Positions 1 to 11,056 of a DNA stretch of 64,000 nt are shown piece after piece. Source of the stretch: Seison nebaliae (Eukaryota > Rotifera > Pararotatoria > Seisonacea > Seisonidae); assembly GCA_023231475.1 (NCBI GenBank), contig JALJEE010001986.1, positions 1 to 64,000 of the forward strand. The letters are read 5' to 3'. The notes below the pieces were generated by a model that worked only from the letters and a program-made list of their open reading frames with translations, searched no databases and had not been told where the DNA came from. The position numbers and the translations under genes were made by a program. The stretch's first letter is position 1. Each line of letters opens with the position of its first letter.

Positions 1-138
1 ACGTTATCACAACCATGTGCAGTTGAGCTCTTTAGTGAAGTAATGGCAGATCTAATTTCATCATTTGAAAAAGAAAAGAGAGAAATGTTGGATGAATTAG
101 AAGAAAAAGAAAGTGAGATGTCGGATGAAAACATATAG
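1..138 (+). CDS. C-terminal end of an unidentified protein (partial)
   Basis: Frame 1 is open from the first base of the window to a TAG at 136-138. It encodes about 45 residues ending in an acidic, helical Glu/Lys-rich tail (motifs such as FEKEKREMLDELEEKE). It could be the last exon of a gene starting upstream of the window. The tail looks like a short coiled coil, but nothing identifies the family. It is followed directly by minus-strand retroelement sequence. Confidence 0.35.
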   Translation, partial: TLSQPCAVELFSEVMADLISSFEKEKREMLDELEEKESEMSDENI

Positions 139-160
139 GACTATAATGTTCGACAAATTC

Positions 161-704
161 CTAAACAGTTGGATTCGAATTGTTCTCGGAAGAATCAGTT
201 TTCCTCAAGAACCTCCATAATGAAGAATCATCCGTGGTTCTACAAATACGATTGTAGGTATCTAGTCTCCGGATGGCTCTTCTAAATTCACGACGAGCCG
301 AAGATAGTTGAGAAAGAATCTCCACAGATTTGTGGGAATTGTACTTAGCTAACAGACTACTACATCTACGTTTCATCGGAAGAATATCACGAAAGTTCGG
401 AATATATTTATTCCTATCGGAATTCCTCCAGTCTAGTTAGCGAAGATGAACTTCGGTGGAAATCAATGTTAAGATCTCCAACGACAACGAAGACAGGAGA
501 TGATTCAACGATATATTGGAATATAGAATTGGCTACAATCGGATCGTTGCACGGAAGATATACGTTGTAGAATACGATATCCGATAATTTGAAAGAGAAA
601 GGAATACTTCCGATTTCCCGAAAACATGAAAAGTTTAAAGAATTACGTATAAAGCCACATAATCCACCAGAAGGCCTACCGTAAAAAATCGTTGCATATT
701 TCAA
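161..704 (-). mobile_element. LINE (non-LTR retrotransposon) fragment, endonuclease region, broken
   Basis: Two minus-strand open stretches lie in the order expected for one element. The first (704-414) reads as the apurinic-endonuclease-like (EEP) domain of a LINE ORF2: a GGLCGFIRN motif, then DIVFYNVYLPCNDP, then VFVVVGDLNIDF, the conserved GD.N core. The second (376-161) is rich in Arg and Leu and resembles the spacer between endonuclease and reverse transcriptase. The pieces are separated by stops or frameshifts, the start of the endonuclease is missing and no reverse transcriptase follows, so this is a dead truncated copy. The clade cannot be decided from what is present. Confidence 0.7.
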
Positions 705-1666
705 TATTGAATTTTTTCTGAACCTTACGGCATCTTTCCGTTATTCGATTATGTATGTATATGATTCATATAGTTATAATTACACAGTGACAAAAAATGA
801 AGTATCTTATTAAACAGGTTATCTATAAAAAAAATTATAATTTGACGCTGATCATCATGGTGCCCTTATTTTGCTCCTGAGAATTAGTATAAAACAGTTA
901 TGGAGTTCTAAAAGTTTGGGGCACCTTAAATGCACTAATTTAGGGAAAATTTTCAATTTTAAAATTTTATTATCTGGAGATTACTGTAACGAGTACTAGC
1001 ACGATTAATTTAGAACAAATGATTTATCAGGTATAAATATGAATGTGAGTTCTAGACAGTTTCTTCTCAAATGATCTTTTCTTTCATAGTCGTCTCTCGT
1101 CACTTTCTTTACATGATCTTTCTTTTCTCACATACGCTCTTCTCTTTATTTCTCTCGGCTTCTCTTTTCTCACCTTCTTCTTTAGATCCTCTAGGCCAAC
1201 ACCGCTACACAACTTTGTGTAAAAAACCTAACTGGAACATCATGTGATTTGAAATAGTCGAAACCAAATAACAATATATATTAAATTTTAGCACAATATT
1301 GCTAAAAATAATTTTTTTTGAAGTTCATCCGTGTTTTCGTGCACTGTTCGGGGTTATAATTTTTTGAAATTTCGATAAGAGATAATTTAGTTTACTTTTT
1401 AGTTATATGTGTTATATAATAGTTGGAGGTTGGAGAATCAAAGTCATGTTGACTATTAATCGTCTCCAAAGATAAATTTTTTTAGGGTAAAATTTAGATT
1501 AATATTCAATTATATATGAGAGTTTGATCTATTTCCTAAAACTGTACAGAAAGCCTAACTTTTCAAGTTGTGCATATTCTAATTAACGTGGTAATGGAAT
1601 TAGGTACAATAAAATTTCAAACTATTGTTAAACTAAAATAATGTTTTCAAAGTTACTGTAAATAAA
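705..1666. other. Non-coding spacer with a pyrimidine-rich tract
   Basis: No open frame worth reporting. About 1060-1195 is strikingly C/T-rich (repeated tctc, cttt and ttct) compared with the A/T-rich surroundings. No terminal inverted repeat of the downstream piggyBac-like ORF could be recognised by eye. Confidence 0.4.
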
Positions 1667-2659
1667 ATGAATTTTTGCGATTCCCATTTTCGCAAAGATT
1701 GTAAAGCTGAAAATGATATGGAGGATCCACTGGAGTGTGTTTCGAAAACATTATCTCCTTCAACTAACAAAAAACCTCGCAATTGGTCTAGTGATGATGA
1801 AGAAGAAAACTTATTGACTAATGACGAAGAACACGATGAAAATAAGAACAAATTTAATGGGATTAAACTTAAGAGTAACATCGCCGTCGATACGGTTATT
1901 GAATACTTCCAACTCTTCTTCCCAATCGATTTGATTGAACATATCCTCCAATTAACGAATGAGAAAATTGATAATTCACATAAGAAAATCAATAATATCA
2001 CTCAAGATGAACTTATTGTTTTCATAGGTGTTACTGTTAGTCGAATGTTTATTAATTCAACAACTCATGAATTATGGTCTAATGATCCAATCGTTTCTAA
2101 TACTTATATCAAAAATTTCCTAAGCAGAGAAAGATACAATAATATTATCACATTCTTGACACTGATCAATATGAAAGAAGAAGAGAAATTAAAGAAAGTC
2201 ACAAATCTTATGATTCTTATTCGAAAATGGGCTGAACGTGTTTTCGAAATTACTAACGATATACCAATCGATGATCCGTACAAAGCACTAAGAGGAGAAT
2301 GTAAATTTATTGACAATAGATGCAAAATTAAAAGTCGTAAACCGTGTTTATGTCTCTTCTACTATTTGACTGATCAAGCCATCATCAAAGCACTCACATT
2401 ATATAAGATTGACAAAGGACTGATAAGTGGAAGAAGTTTTTGTCTGAAGCTTGCCCAACAATTATTCGATTTTTCTGGATCTCAAAGAAAACATATGCCT
2501 CCTGCTCCTTCTATCTCAAAATTAAACACTCATTTTATTATAAAAGGAAAATTTCGAAGACGTTGTCGTCAATGTAAGAAACGGGTTGTTTACTGTTGCA
2601 AACAATGCAACATATCTCTATGTATAGCGTGTTTTCCAATTTTTCATCATTATATATAA
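1667..2659 (+). CDS. piggyBac-derived transposase-like protein lacking its catalytic core
   Basis: A single uninterrupted 330-codon ORF. Residues about 20-60 are acidic and low complexity. Residues about 70-205 match the N-terminal part of the piggyBac transposase domain (DDE_Tnp_1_7): FQLFFPIDLIEHILQLTNE, DELIVFIGV and a HELWSND stretch. The protein then jumps to the C-terminal part of that domain (LTDQAIIKALTLYKI) and ends in a Cys-rich zinc-binding domain, residues about 300-325 (CRQCKKRVVYCCKQC, CIACF). Full piggyBac transposases are near 600 residues. Here the middle with the three catalytic aspartates is absent although the frame is open. It is either a decayed copy or a domesticated DNA-binding derivative. 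Confidence 0.75.
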   Translation: MNFCDSHFRKDCKAENDMEDPLECVSKTLSPSTNKKPRNWSSDDEEENLLTNDEEHDENKNKFNGIKLKSNIAVDTVIEYFQLFFPIDLIEHILQLTNEKIDNSHKKINNITQDELIVFIGVTVSRMFINSTTHELWSNDPIVSNTYIKNFLSRERYNNIITFLTLINMKEEEKLKKVTNLMILIRKWAERVFEITNDIPIDDPYKALRGECKFIDNRCKIKSRKPCLCLFYYLTDQAIIKALTLYKIDKGLISGRSFCLKLAQQLFDFSGSQRKHMPPAPSISKLNTHFIIKGKFRRRCRQCKKRVVYCCKQCNISLCIACFPIFHHYI

Positions 2660-2878
2660 TTTTATAAATATATTCTTTAAACTTTCTTTAATCTTTTCGA
2701 ATTTTTTTAAAGTCCAAATAAAATTCTTATTATTTTAATTCTTTCTTTCATCAAATCTGTCAAAGACTGCATTTCTCGTAAATCTTATTCGAGAAAATAA
2801 GTTAAATCATCAGAAATCGTTAAGTTTTCAATTGTTTATGAATTAGACATATATACGTTTGTAATGAACTATGAAAAA

Positions 2879-5800
2879 TTATTTACTTCGCGCACGTCTC
2901 GTCGTTGATTTATTTTGTAATTCATCAATGATTTCTTCAATTCCTAATGACGTACTACGTCGCTTAAATTTCTAAAAAAAATTTTGATTGAATAATTTTA
3001 ATTTCTACTAATATTTGTCTAACTTTAATTTTGCGAGCAGCTCTACCTCCGCAAATAATGAAATATGATTTCTTCAAATTAATTATTTCTTCTTTCTGTA
3101 ACTCGAAAAGTTTTTTCAAATCCACAATTCGAGAATTCAATTGATGATTACCTTCATTTAAATTACATCATATTAAATATCATTTAAATTGAGAGAAAAC
3201 CTCGGAAGAGATGATAAGCCTCGATGAATTTTTCAACTGTATTCAATCCACCTATTTGTCCTATTCCTATTTCATTTTGTAAGTCATGAATCTTACGTCG
3301 AGTAATCTTTAACTCCTCACGTATTTTTGTCATTTCATGCAACAATGTTACGTTTTCCTTTTCGAATGATAATTATGTGAATAATTGTTAAAATGTTTCA
3401 GACGTTTCTAACCGACATGACACGGAGAGCATCAACTTTTTGTAACTCTTGATTCTGTTGGAAATTTATCTTCAAATTTGCTAACGTGCCTTCCAAATAA
3501 TGTCGTTTTCGATGATATTCCGAATGTGAGTCGTCCATTACAAGTCTTAACGTTGTCTGATTAATTAATAAATAAAAAGAAATAAAAATTTCGACAAGTT
3601 TTATATTGGAAACTTTTTGATCGTCTAGATATTTCTTAAATAAACCAATGATACCTTTTCGCAGTTCTTTGGGAGAATTCATATGTTTCTCCAATTCCCA
3701 AATATCTGTTTGTAGCTGAGTATAAATTGTCTTAATTTGTCTTATCTAAAAAGAAGAAATAAAATGAAAATTAATTGGGAAATAATGGGAAAATGAACAG
3801 TATCTGTTTCTTCTTCGAATTGCTTCTCACAAGCACGAACTTTACTACGTAATTCTGATGATAAAAATTGTGATTTTCGTTTTCTATGATGCATGTCCAC
3901 TAATTCTTGTTCCATCTATTAAAAAAAATAAAATTTTTTAATTTATCCAAACAATTCTAATCTAAGTTAAACTTTTAAGGTTTGCATATTTACGTCTCGT
4001 AATTCAGCCGCTTTCGGTTCGAATTGTTCTTGCAATTCATTGATCTTGAATTCCAAAACGAACTTGAATTTTTCTAATTCTTGATTCGTTTTTTTTAGTT
4101 CGAATGATCGTTTTTCCTGGAAGTTGAACGACTGAATTGTTAAACTAAATAAATAGAAACTTTATCTGCAATCAACTCCTCTCGATCAGTAATCTCATTC
4201 TTCAAATGTTCAACAATCGATTGCATATCTCTCAATGTTTCATGAACTTTCTTGTTTTCCATTTCGACGCCAAGAGCTAATTCTTCCGATTGTTTCACCA
4301 TTGCATCCAATGTCACATATTTCTGTTGCATGATTGCCATTTCATTTTTGTATTGAACATTCTTATCTCGTTCGATCTTCAATTTCTCTTCAAGATCGGT
4401 CTTCAATCCCAAAATCTCCAATTCAGCATCTTGTTCAATGTCATGAATACTTACCGCTGTATTTTCGATAACTTGAAGTTGAGCCTTTTTTATCTAATTC
4501 ATATCGATAAAATTAATGAAAGATTATTATTAGATATTATATCAACACAAATGTTCCATATTAAACTTTGTCAACTTTCCCATAAAGTTGTTTGTTTGAA
4601 ATTTTTATCTGTTGTTTAATTGCTTTCAATTTTTCATCTTTCTCACTGTCATATTGACCAACTTGACTCTTCATACGACGAAGTAATTCATTGAAATCTT
4701 CTTCCGTTTTTCCATAACGATCCTTTTCGTATTTCATACTATATTCATGTTGAAATTTTACCTTTTCAGCCTCGTCGTTCGCTTGTTTATCTAACAATTC
4801 CATCAATCCCGCATGTTCCTCTTTCTGTCGTTCATCTTCTGCTATTAGATCTTGTACCGTATCCAATAACTTCTCCACTTGTTTATCGAATAATTTAAAT
4901 GTAGAATAAGTTTTAGTATGGAACATATCATCCTTTTTCCGTAACTGATTTCGAAAGTCTTGAGTCAAATGAACAATTTGATTTCTCAGTCTGTCCGTTT
5001 CAAATTTCATCTCTTCTAATTGAGATACGCCACAAATCAAATTATTGACAGTTGGCACATTAACTACCTGTTTAGCTCGGCCTTTCACCGTCAACGACCA
5101 AATTGCAATAGTTAAATCGGTACCGACCGATATTATATGACTGACGTCTTGAGTGAACTTGATTTTTCTGACATCGCCACTATGTGCGAGATAACTGTCA
5201 AATTCGAATTTTGTAGTAACTGGACTCTTGATAATTATTATGTTGCCTGATGTCGATCCTCCACAAATGTATTCTATCGCATTATTTGATGGTGGTACTA
5301 ATGAATACATAACATCAAGACTTGACATATATGTATGGAAATCATTTGTCTCATTGAATGGATGTTCAAATTTCAATTGATTATCTTGATAAAATTTTAA
5401 CTTCGCATCTTCACATGATAACATAATCAGATCGGAATTCTTTAAAAAACGAACAGCGGGACATGAGGTCAATCGACTTACATGTAACAGAATTACTTCA
5501 CTAGTAGCCCATCTCCAAGCATGAACTGATCCGTCTGAACCACTACAAGCAATAATCGTATCATCATAATTGAATGCTAAATCATTAATCTTAAATGAAA
5601 TTATGAAATATCAAAAATTAATCGATATTAATATAACTTTTCCTAAATTTTCTTGGATATAGGCTAATGGACAATAATCAACAGTCGAGGTGATTTGAAC
5701 GGCATTTGCTGCTGCTGAAGCAATTAGATGACCGCCATTACTAAATCGACACTGAATTGAGAAAGGAATTGAGATTATTGGAAAATAAATAAAAGTTTGT

Positions 5801-7526
5801 GTAATAAACTATAGTAATACTACGTATCGGGAAATATGCCACATTCGAAAGTGAATTGAAGCGAATACTGTATAAGAATAATCCTGACATTAATGCCACT
5901 CCAACGAAAAAGGCGAGAGGATGTAGACAACAACTATGTATATCTTCAACGAATTCTTGAGATAACACAACTTTTCTGCAAAGGAAAATTTTCTTTTATT
6001 TTTAATATTAGAAATAATAACTTTGTTTCGTAGTCCCATAATTTCAAAACTTTGTCACCTCCAACAGTAGCAAATAAGGGACGATGTTTACAAACGTCTA
6101 AATCATTTATTGATTTCACATGAGCTTGCTGTCCTAACGATGTCATCGACGTATACATCTAAAGAATTATGAATTATAATGAATCTATATATATTCGAGA
6201 GTAAAAATTCGAAACGTTCTGTTCAACTTGAGCGAACGGTAAGTAAAACATAGTTCCTTCTTCAGTGAAAGCAATTATATAATCCTCTGCTGGACTAACA
6301 GCAACACATTGGATAATGGTTGGAGCGATATCTTTGTGGAATTCCGATTCGGTTTCATGAATTTCAAATTCAGGTTCTGGAAACAATTGTTTCGAATGGT
6401 CACCGTCAGTTGTGTGACTTTGAGTTCCATGAGAAAAAACATCGTCGTTATTATTTCCTTTGCTTTTCCCTTTTCTCGCATTCTCGCCTGGTATGCGAGA
6501 AGCTCCAATTTGTTGATAACCATCAGGGACATTCTGGTCAGGCATAAAATGGAGAAGGATACTACTACTATAACCAACAACGAATCCTCGTGAATGTGAA
6601 CAAATGGCAGTGGCCACCGGAATTGTGACATTGGGAGTAAGTAAAGTAGCATACAATTTGTCATTTTCATCTTCTAAATCAGTTTTAGTGTTAAATCCTC
6701 GTTTTGATGTTTGCGTACCAATAAGCGATTTAACATCGATCATATACAGAATGTCTCGATTAGCAATGATGCAGATAGTTCCTATATTCGTACCGACTGC
6801 CATTTTATCATCATCAATCCAACAATGAACGGTATATGAGAATATGGGTGGGAGACCTTCAATCGCTTTATCATTAATATTCGTATTAAGTTTATAAGAC
6901 TGATCAACTAGCTTCCATACTCTTAACACTTTATATCCGGTCAAACCGATATAATTCGAAGCTAATTTAGAGAATGAGATCTGCCAAAGTGGAACATTTC
7001 CTATCAGATTCGCATTCGCTGGAAATTCTCCCGTCTTCCTCTGCTTATCCCACAACCAAATGATAATAGTGTAATCGCTAAGTAAACTTACTATACGTTT
7101 CCCATCCACACTAAATTGAGCGCTGATATATTGTAAGCGATTGTAACGTGTACCCATTAATGGTAGAGATTTCTTCTTTTCCCAATTCTGCATTTGAGTA
7201 AAATCCTCACACTGCAAGATGTAGCAACAAGGATTCATATTATCATTATAACCGAACAGCGCTAAATTCGATATCTTCTTCGAATAGTTGGATGTTAATA
7301 GATGAACGATTGCTAATTCGGTTATTGGAATATGTGAAATTTGAATGGAACTATCAATATCCATAATAACTACCATTCGTCCAGCTACGTAGGCTAATGT
7401 TTGCGGGTCAGCAAAATGTAGAGCATAAACTCCTAAACGTGAACAAGCGCCATACATCGCCTCCATTCTACATTCAACCCAACTATTCCGATTATCATAT
7501 TCTATTCGTTTCACCACCGGTTCCAT
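2879..7526 (-). CDS. CFAP57: Cilia- and flagella-associated protein 57 (WD repeats plus coiled coil)
   Basis: Multi-exon minus-strand gene. The first large exon starts at ATG 7526 (GTG lies just upstream) and carries degenerate WD40 blades ([43 protein letters not shown]). Further blades lie at 6158-5946 ([17 protein letters not shown]) and 5472-5000. From about 5000 down to 2879 the protein is a long coiled coil. The segment at 3694-3398 aligns from memory with the conserved CFAP57 tail ([17 protein letters not shown]). The stop is TAA at 2879-2881. CFAP57 acts in the axoneme, near the inner-arm dynein and regulatory-complex region of motile cilia. Introns are about 50-60 bp. Exact internal junctions were not all resolved. 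Confidence 0.9.
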
Positions 7527-7768
7527 CACTTAATTAATTATACTACTTATAATTGATATTACTTTTCTTTCACTCAAATGATGATTAGCCTAATAGTAAT
7601 TTCTGTAAGCTTTCGATATTGTTCACTTAATTTATTACCATTCCTTTTTACATTCATAAACAGAGCTTAATATGAATAACTGTCATTATTCCTAATTAAT
7701 GTCTATCGAACATTTTAAATTGTAAATTATAAATCGAATCGATTCTTTCCAAAAAAGATAAAAATACA

Positions 7769-9845
7769 CTAATTTATTTTCAAATTAATTTCATTTTTCT
7801 TGTTCGTTGTTATTAATATTTTTGATCCTGGTTTCGCCGTATTTAAATCCTGAACTTCCGCAATACGATTTATAATTCGTCTTTCAATCTCATGTTTTAT
7901 CGATCTCGCTCCATAATTAATATCATATCCTTCAACAATCCGATTAATTGCTTTCTCATCCCAATTCAATTGAAGTTGAAACGATTCTGCTTTCTTCTTC
8001 CAAAATATTAATTCTTTCTCAATCAACTCTCGTAATTCGACTTGATTGAACGGTAAGAAATAGACAAATTCATTAATTCTTCCCAAAAATTCATCTCTAC
8101 GGAAATGTTTCTTAATTAACAATCAATTATTGAACAATTATTATAATGAATATTTATTAAAAACTTTTAAAATCCGTTTAACGACATTGTCATAGAATTT
8201 CCTAGAAATTTCCGTTTTCGAATCTGCCACTTTCCGTACAATAACTCAAAATACAAAAACAAAATATAACTGTAATTTTCTGATTTTTCTCGCAATTCAA
8301 CAATATGATCAGCAATTTCATTACTTGCTAAATTGGATGTCATAATGAATATTGCTTCATTACATTTAATCGATTGACCACGACCATCCGTCAAACGACC
8401 CTAAAACAGTTTAAATAAAATGTTAAATATTATAAACTTCGTCGAATAATTGTAGGAGAATGGTTAAGAGATCGGGATGTGCTTTCTCGATTTCATCGAA
8501 TAAAACGATTGCTTTTGGATTTTTCATTAATCCCTTCGTTAGTTGACCACCTTCCTCATGTCCAACATAGCCGGGTGGTGAACCGATAAATTTCGCAACT
8601 TCATGTTTCTCCTGGTATTCAGACATATCGATTCGAATGAACATATCGTTATCATCGTTCGTGATAGACAGATAATTCGCTAATTGTTTCGCCAATTCCG
8701 TTTTACCAGTTCCTGATGATCCTAAAAACATTAAAACTAAAGGATGTTCTTCATCATACCATCCACTTTCTTTCCTTCGAATAACTTTCAAAAAAGAATG
8801 AAAATAAATCATAATAACATAAAAAATAAGTATTTCCCAACTATTACTGACAGTATTGATAGCTAAAAGTTGTCCAATTAATTTTTTACTTAATCTTTCA
8901 TTCAACGGATATTTTTTACGATCTTCTCGTTGTAATATTTGTTCATATTTTTCTAATAGTTCCATTATTTTTTTATTATCAGTATAAACTATTGGTTTAT
9001 GACCATAATCATTTTTTAATCGACAATCAGCTCCTGAACGAAGAAAAGTTATTTTGAAAATTATTTTATAATAGAACCTGATTTCAATAATAGTTCCACA
9101 ATTTCCAAATTATCATTTAATGCTGCATAATGAAGTGGAGAGAATCCCGAATAGTTTTCTTCTAATTTAAATTCGGAAGAAAAAAATTCATCACGAAAAT
9201 CCAATTCTTTCTTTATCAATTATAATGACGAGAAAAGTGAGTGTGAAATTGACATTAAAACTTTCGGAATTTGCTTCCTTCATTTCATATTTATATTCAT
9301 CTTTTATATTTACATTAGCACCAATGTTTATTAGATATTCAACGAATCTGCAAAGTTAGACATCAAGAAAATTTTTGACATTTGTACAAAAAAAAAACTT
9401 TAGTTGATTATTCGCCACTGCAACATGAAGTGGTGTCCATCCAAATTTGCATTTTTCATTAACATTAAATTTAATTCTGTTTATTGGAAAACATGAATGA
9501 TCTTCTCTTATAAAAAGAACTTTTTTAATTTCTTTAAATTATTCTCAATGATTAATATCAAATGATTATTGTTAGAATCAAATTTAGAATCAAATTTAGA
9601 ATCTAACAATGTCAATTGTAAGAAGATTGAATAGAAAGTCATTTGATTGATTAGAAAATATTAGAACTTGTTTGATTGATATTGAAGAAACAATGAGCTT
9701 TCGGTATTAAATCATCGATTGTATTGAAAACACGAAATTCTTCTAATGTCGAATCATTTATTAATCGATTTTTCTGTAATCGATTTATTGATAATATAGT
9801 TACAAATGAGACAGCTCCAATTCCTATGAATTTTCTCATTATCAT
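7769..9845 (-). CDS. CLPB: Mitochondrial disaggregase CLPB (SKD3), ankyrin plus AAA+
   Basis: Minus-strand gene from ATG 9845 to TAG 7769-7771. The N-terminus is a short hydrophobic/basic leader. Ankyrin repeats follow in exons around 9480-9060 ([35 protein letters not shown]). The single AAA+ module has Walker A ([13 protein letters not shown]), the pore-loop region [14 protein letters not shown], Walker B ([14 protein letters not shown]), a sensor region ([13 protein letters not shown]) and the C-terminal D2-small domain ([33 protein letters not shown]). This is the arrangement of human CLPB, which dissolves aggregates in the mitochondrial intermembrane space. One 63-bp intron between Q-L-L-A-I-N-T-V and I-R-R-K-E is a multiple of three without a stop, so an uncorrected ORF reads through it. 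Confidence 0.92.
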
Positions 9846-10013
9846 GAAATTTAATAATTTCTTTTCTTTCCATTCCCAGCTAAATGTTCAATTTAAATTT
9901 CTCCTTTTTATAATCATTCAACTGTTTTTATTCCTAATTTATTTATTTCGAATTTGAAGTCGAAACGAATAAATAACTAAATATTTCCAGGAGAAAAAAT
10001 TTTGCAGAAGAAT
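9846..10013. promoter_or_regulatory. Candidate shared bidirectional promoter between CLPB and NDUFB6
   Basis: Only 168 bp separate the divergent start codons of two nuclear genes for mitochondrial proteins. The interval is A/T-rich and must contain both 5' leaders and promoters. A tatttccag just before the NDUFB6 ATG may be a splice acceptor of a short 5' UTR intron. No specific factor site is claimed. Confidence 0.4.
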
Positions 10014-10538
10014 ATGTCGGAATATAAATCAGATTTCGATGGAAAACCATTAGTCTATCGACCGTTTTGTATCGAACCTCTTCCTCATGAACGTCAACGA
10101 TTACCAAAAATGACTGAGGAAGATCGAATGAGACGTAAACAATGGAAGATGGATCAAATCTTGTCAAAAAAAGAACCGATGGTTGAAGCTGCTTTTTCAC
10201 CACGATATTCTTATCAACGTAATGTTCCTTATCGACATCGATTTCGACAAATTTATCGATATCCGATGGATACATTTGCCGCTAAAGTATTGCAACCAAT
10301 GTTGGGTAGACAATGGGCAGGAGCTTTTCGCTGGGCAATTCCCAGATGTTTCGCTGTTGTACTTGGAATTCAATTGATGGTGTATCAAATTAAATATAAT
10401 CCAAGGACATGGGAGAATCATCATGGACTTCGACTCATGGTAAGTCAAGCACGTCCTGGACCTGAAGGAAAACCAGAAAGAAAAGCAGATGAATATTTTA
10501 GTTTGGGATTTAATGAACGAACAGCATTTCGTCATTAG
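10014..10538 (+). CDS. NDUFB6: NADH dehydrogenase 1 beta subcomplex subunit 6 (complex I B17)
   Basis: An intronless ORF of 174 codons from ATG 10014 (an in-frame TTG upstream is unlikely to be used). The family block MTEEDRMRRKQWKMDQIL followed by KKEP matches the conserved B17 core. One hydrophobic segment (AIPRCFAVVLGIQLMVYQI, about residues 108-126) is the single membrane span of this accessory subunit of the complex I membrane arm. The RQIYRYPMD stretch and the C-terminal YFSLGFNE resemble the insect subunit more than the vertebrate one, which supports an arthropod origin. It is divergently transcribed with CLPB. Confidence 0.85.
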   Translation: MSEYKSDFDGKPLVYRPFCIEPLPHERQRLPKMTEEDRMRRKQWKMDQILSKKEPMVEAAFSPRYSYQRNVPYRHRFRQIYRYPMDTFAAKVLQPMLGRQWAGAFRWAIPRCFAVVLGIQLMVYQIKYNPRTWENHHGLRLMVSQARPGPEGKPERKADEYFSLGFNERTAFRH

Positions 10539-10786
10539 AATTATTCAATTTTTTTAGAAATATAAATATTTAAAGAATTTTCATTCACATCATTCGAATT
10601 ATATTGAAGTAAGTAAAAGTTCGATCTAGTAGAAGTCCAATATCTTCATTTAATGATTTACTTATCTGCTCTAAGTCTTACGATTAGTTGAAATAAATTT
10701 GGTAATAAATTCTTCATTTTCTTCTTCGTTTCCAGAAGTTCTCCATTTATTTCTCAACTTTTCAAACCGAAATAAAAGAAAATAAT

Positions 10787-11056
10787 ATGATTCGCTGTCC
10801 AGGGACACGACTACAATTGTCAAAGAAAGATTTTGCTCAATATGAAGAAGAATTAGCTGAACAAATCCGACTACTCAATTCCATTCCAAAGACAATACCA
10901 AAAATAACAAGCGACAAGAAAGAAGATGAAACGGACAAAGATGGAACATCAAAAACATCAGAGAAAGAAAGACCGAAATTGAGTGATAATTCTCAATTTG
11001 ACAATTTATTATTAATCAGTGAAAGTATTCTAGATAATTTTTCGGTGGTTCAATGA
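10787..11056 (+). CDS. Small protein resembling anaphase-promoting complex subunit CDC26
   Basis: An 89-codon ORF from ATG 10787. The N-terminus (MIRCPGTRLQLSKKDFAQYE) has the layout of CDC26: Met, a basic/hydrophobic residue, PTRL-like, alternating hydrophobics, Asp and then a helix. In CDC26 this segment inserts into CDC16/APC6 of the anaphase-promoting complex. The rest is charged and low complexity (Lys/Glu/Asp/Ser), as in the unstructured tail of CDC26. The length fits (human CDC26 is 85 residues). The call rests on one short motif recognised from memory, so an unrelated small protein remains possible. Confidence 0.45.
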   Translation: MIRCPGTRLQLSKKDFAQYEEELAEQIRLLNSIPKTIPKITSDKKEDETDKDGTSKTSEKERPKLSDNSQFDNLLLISESILDNFSVVQ

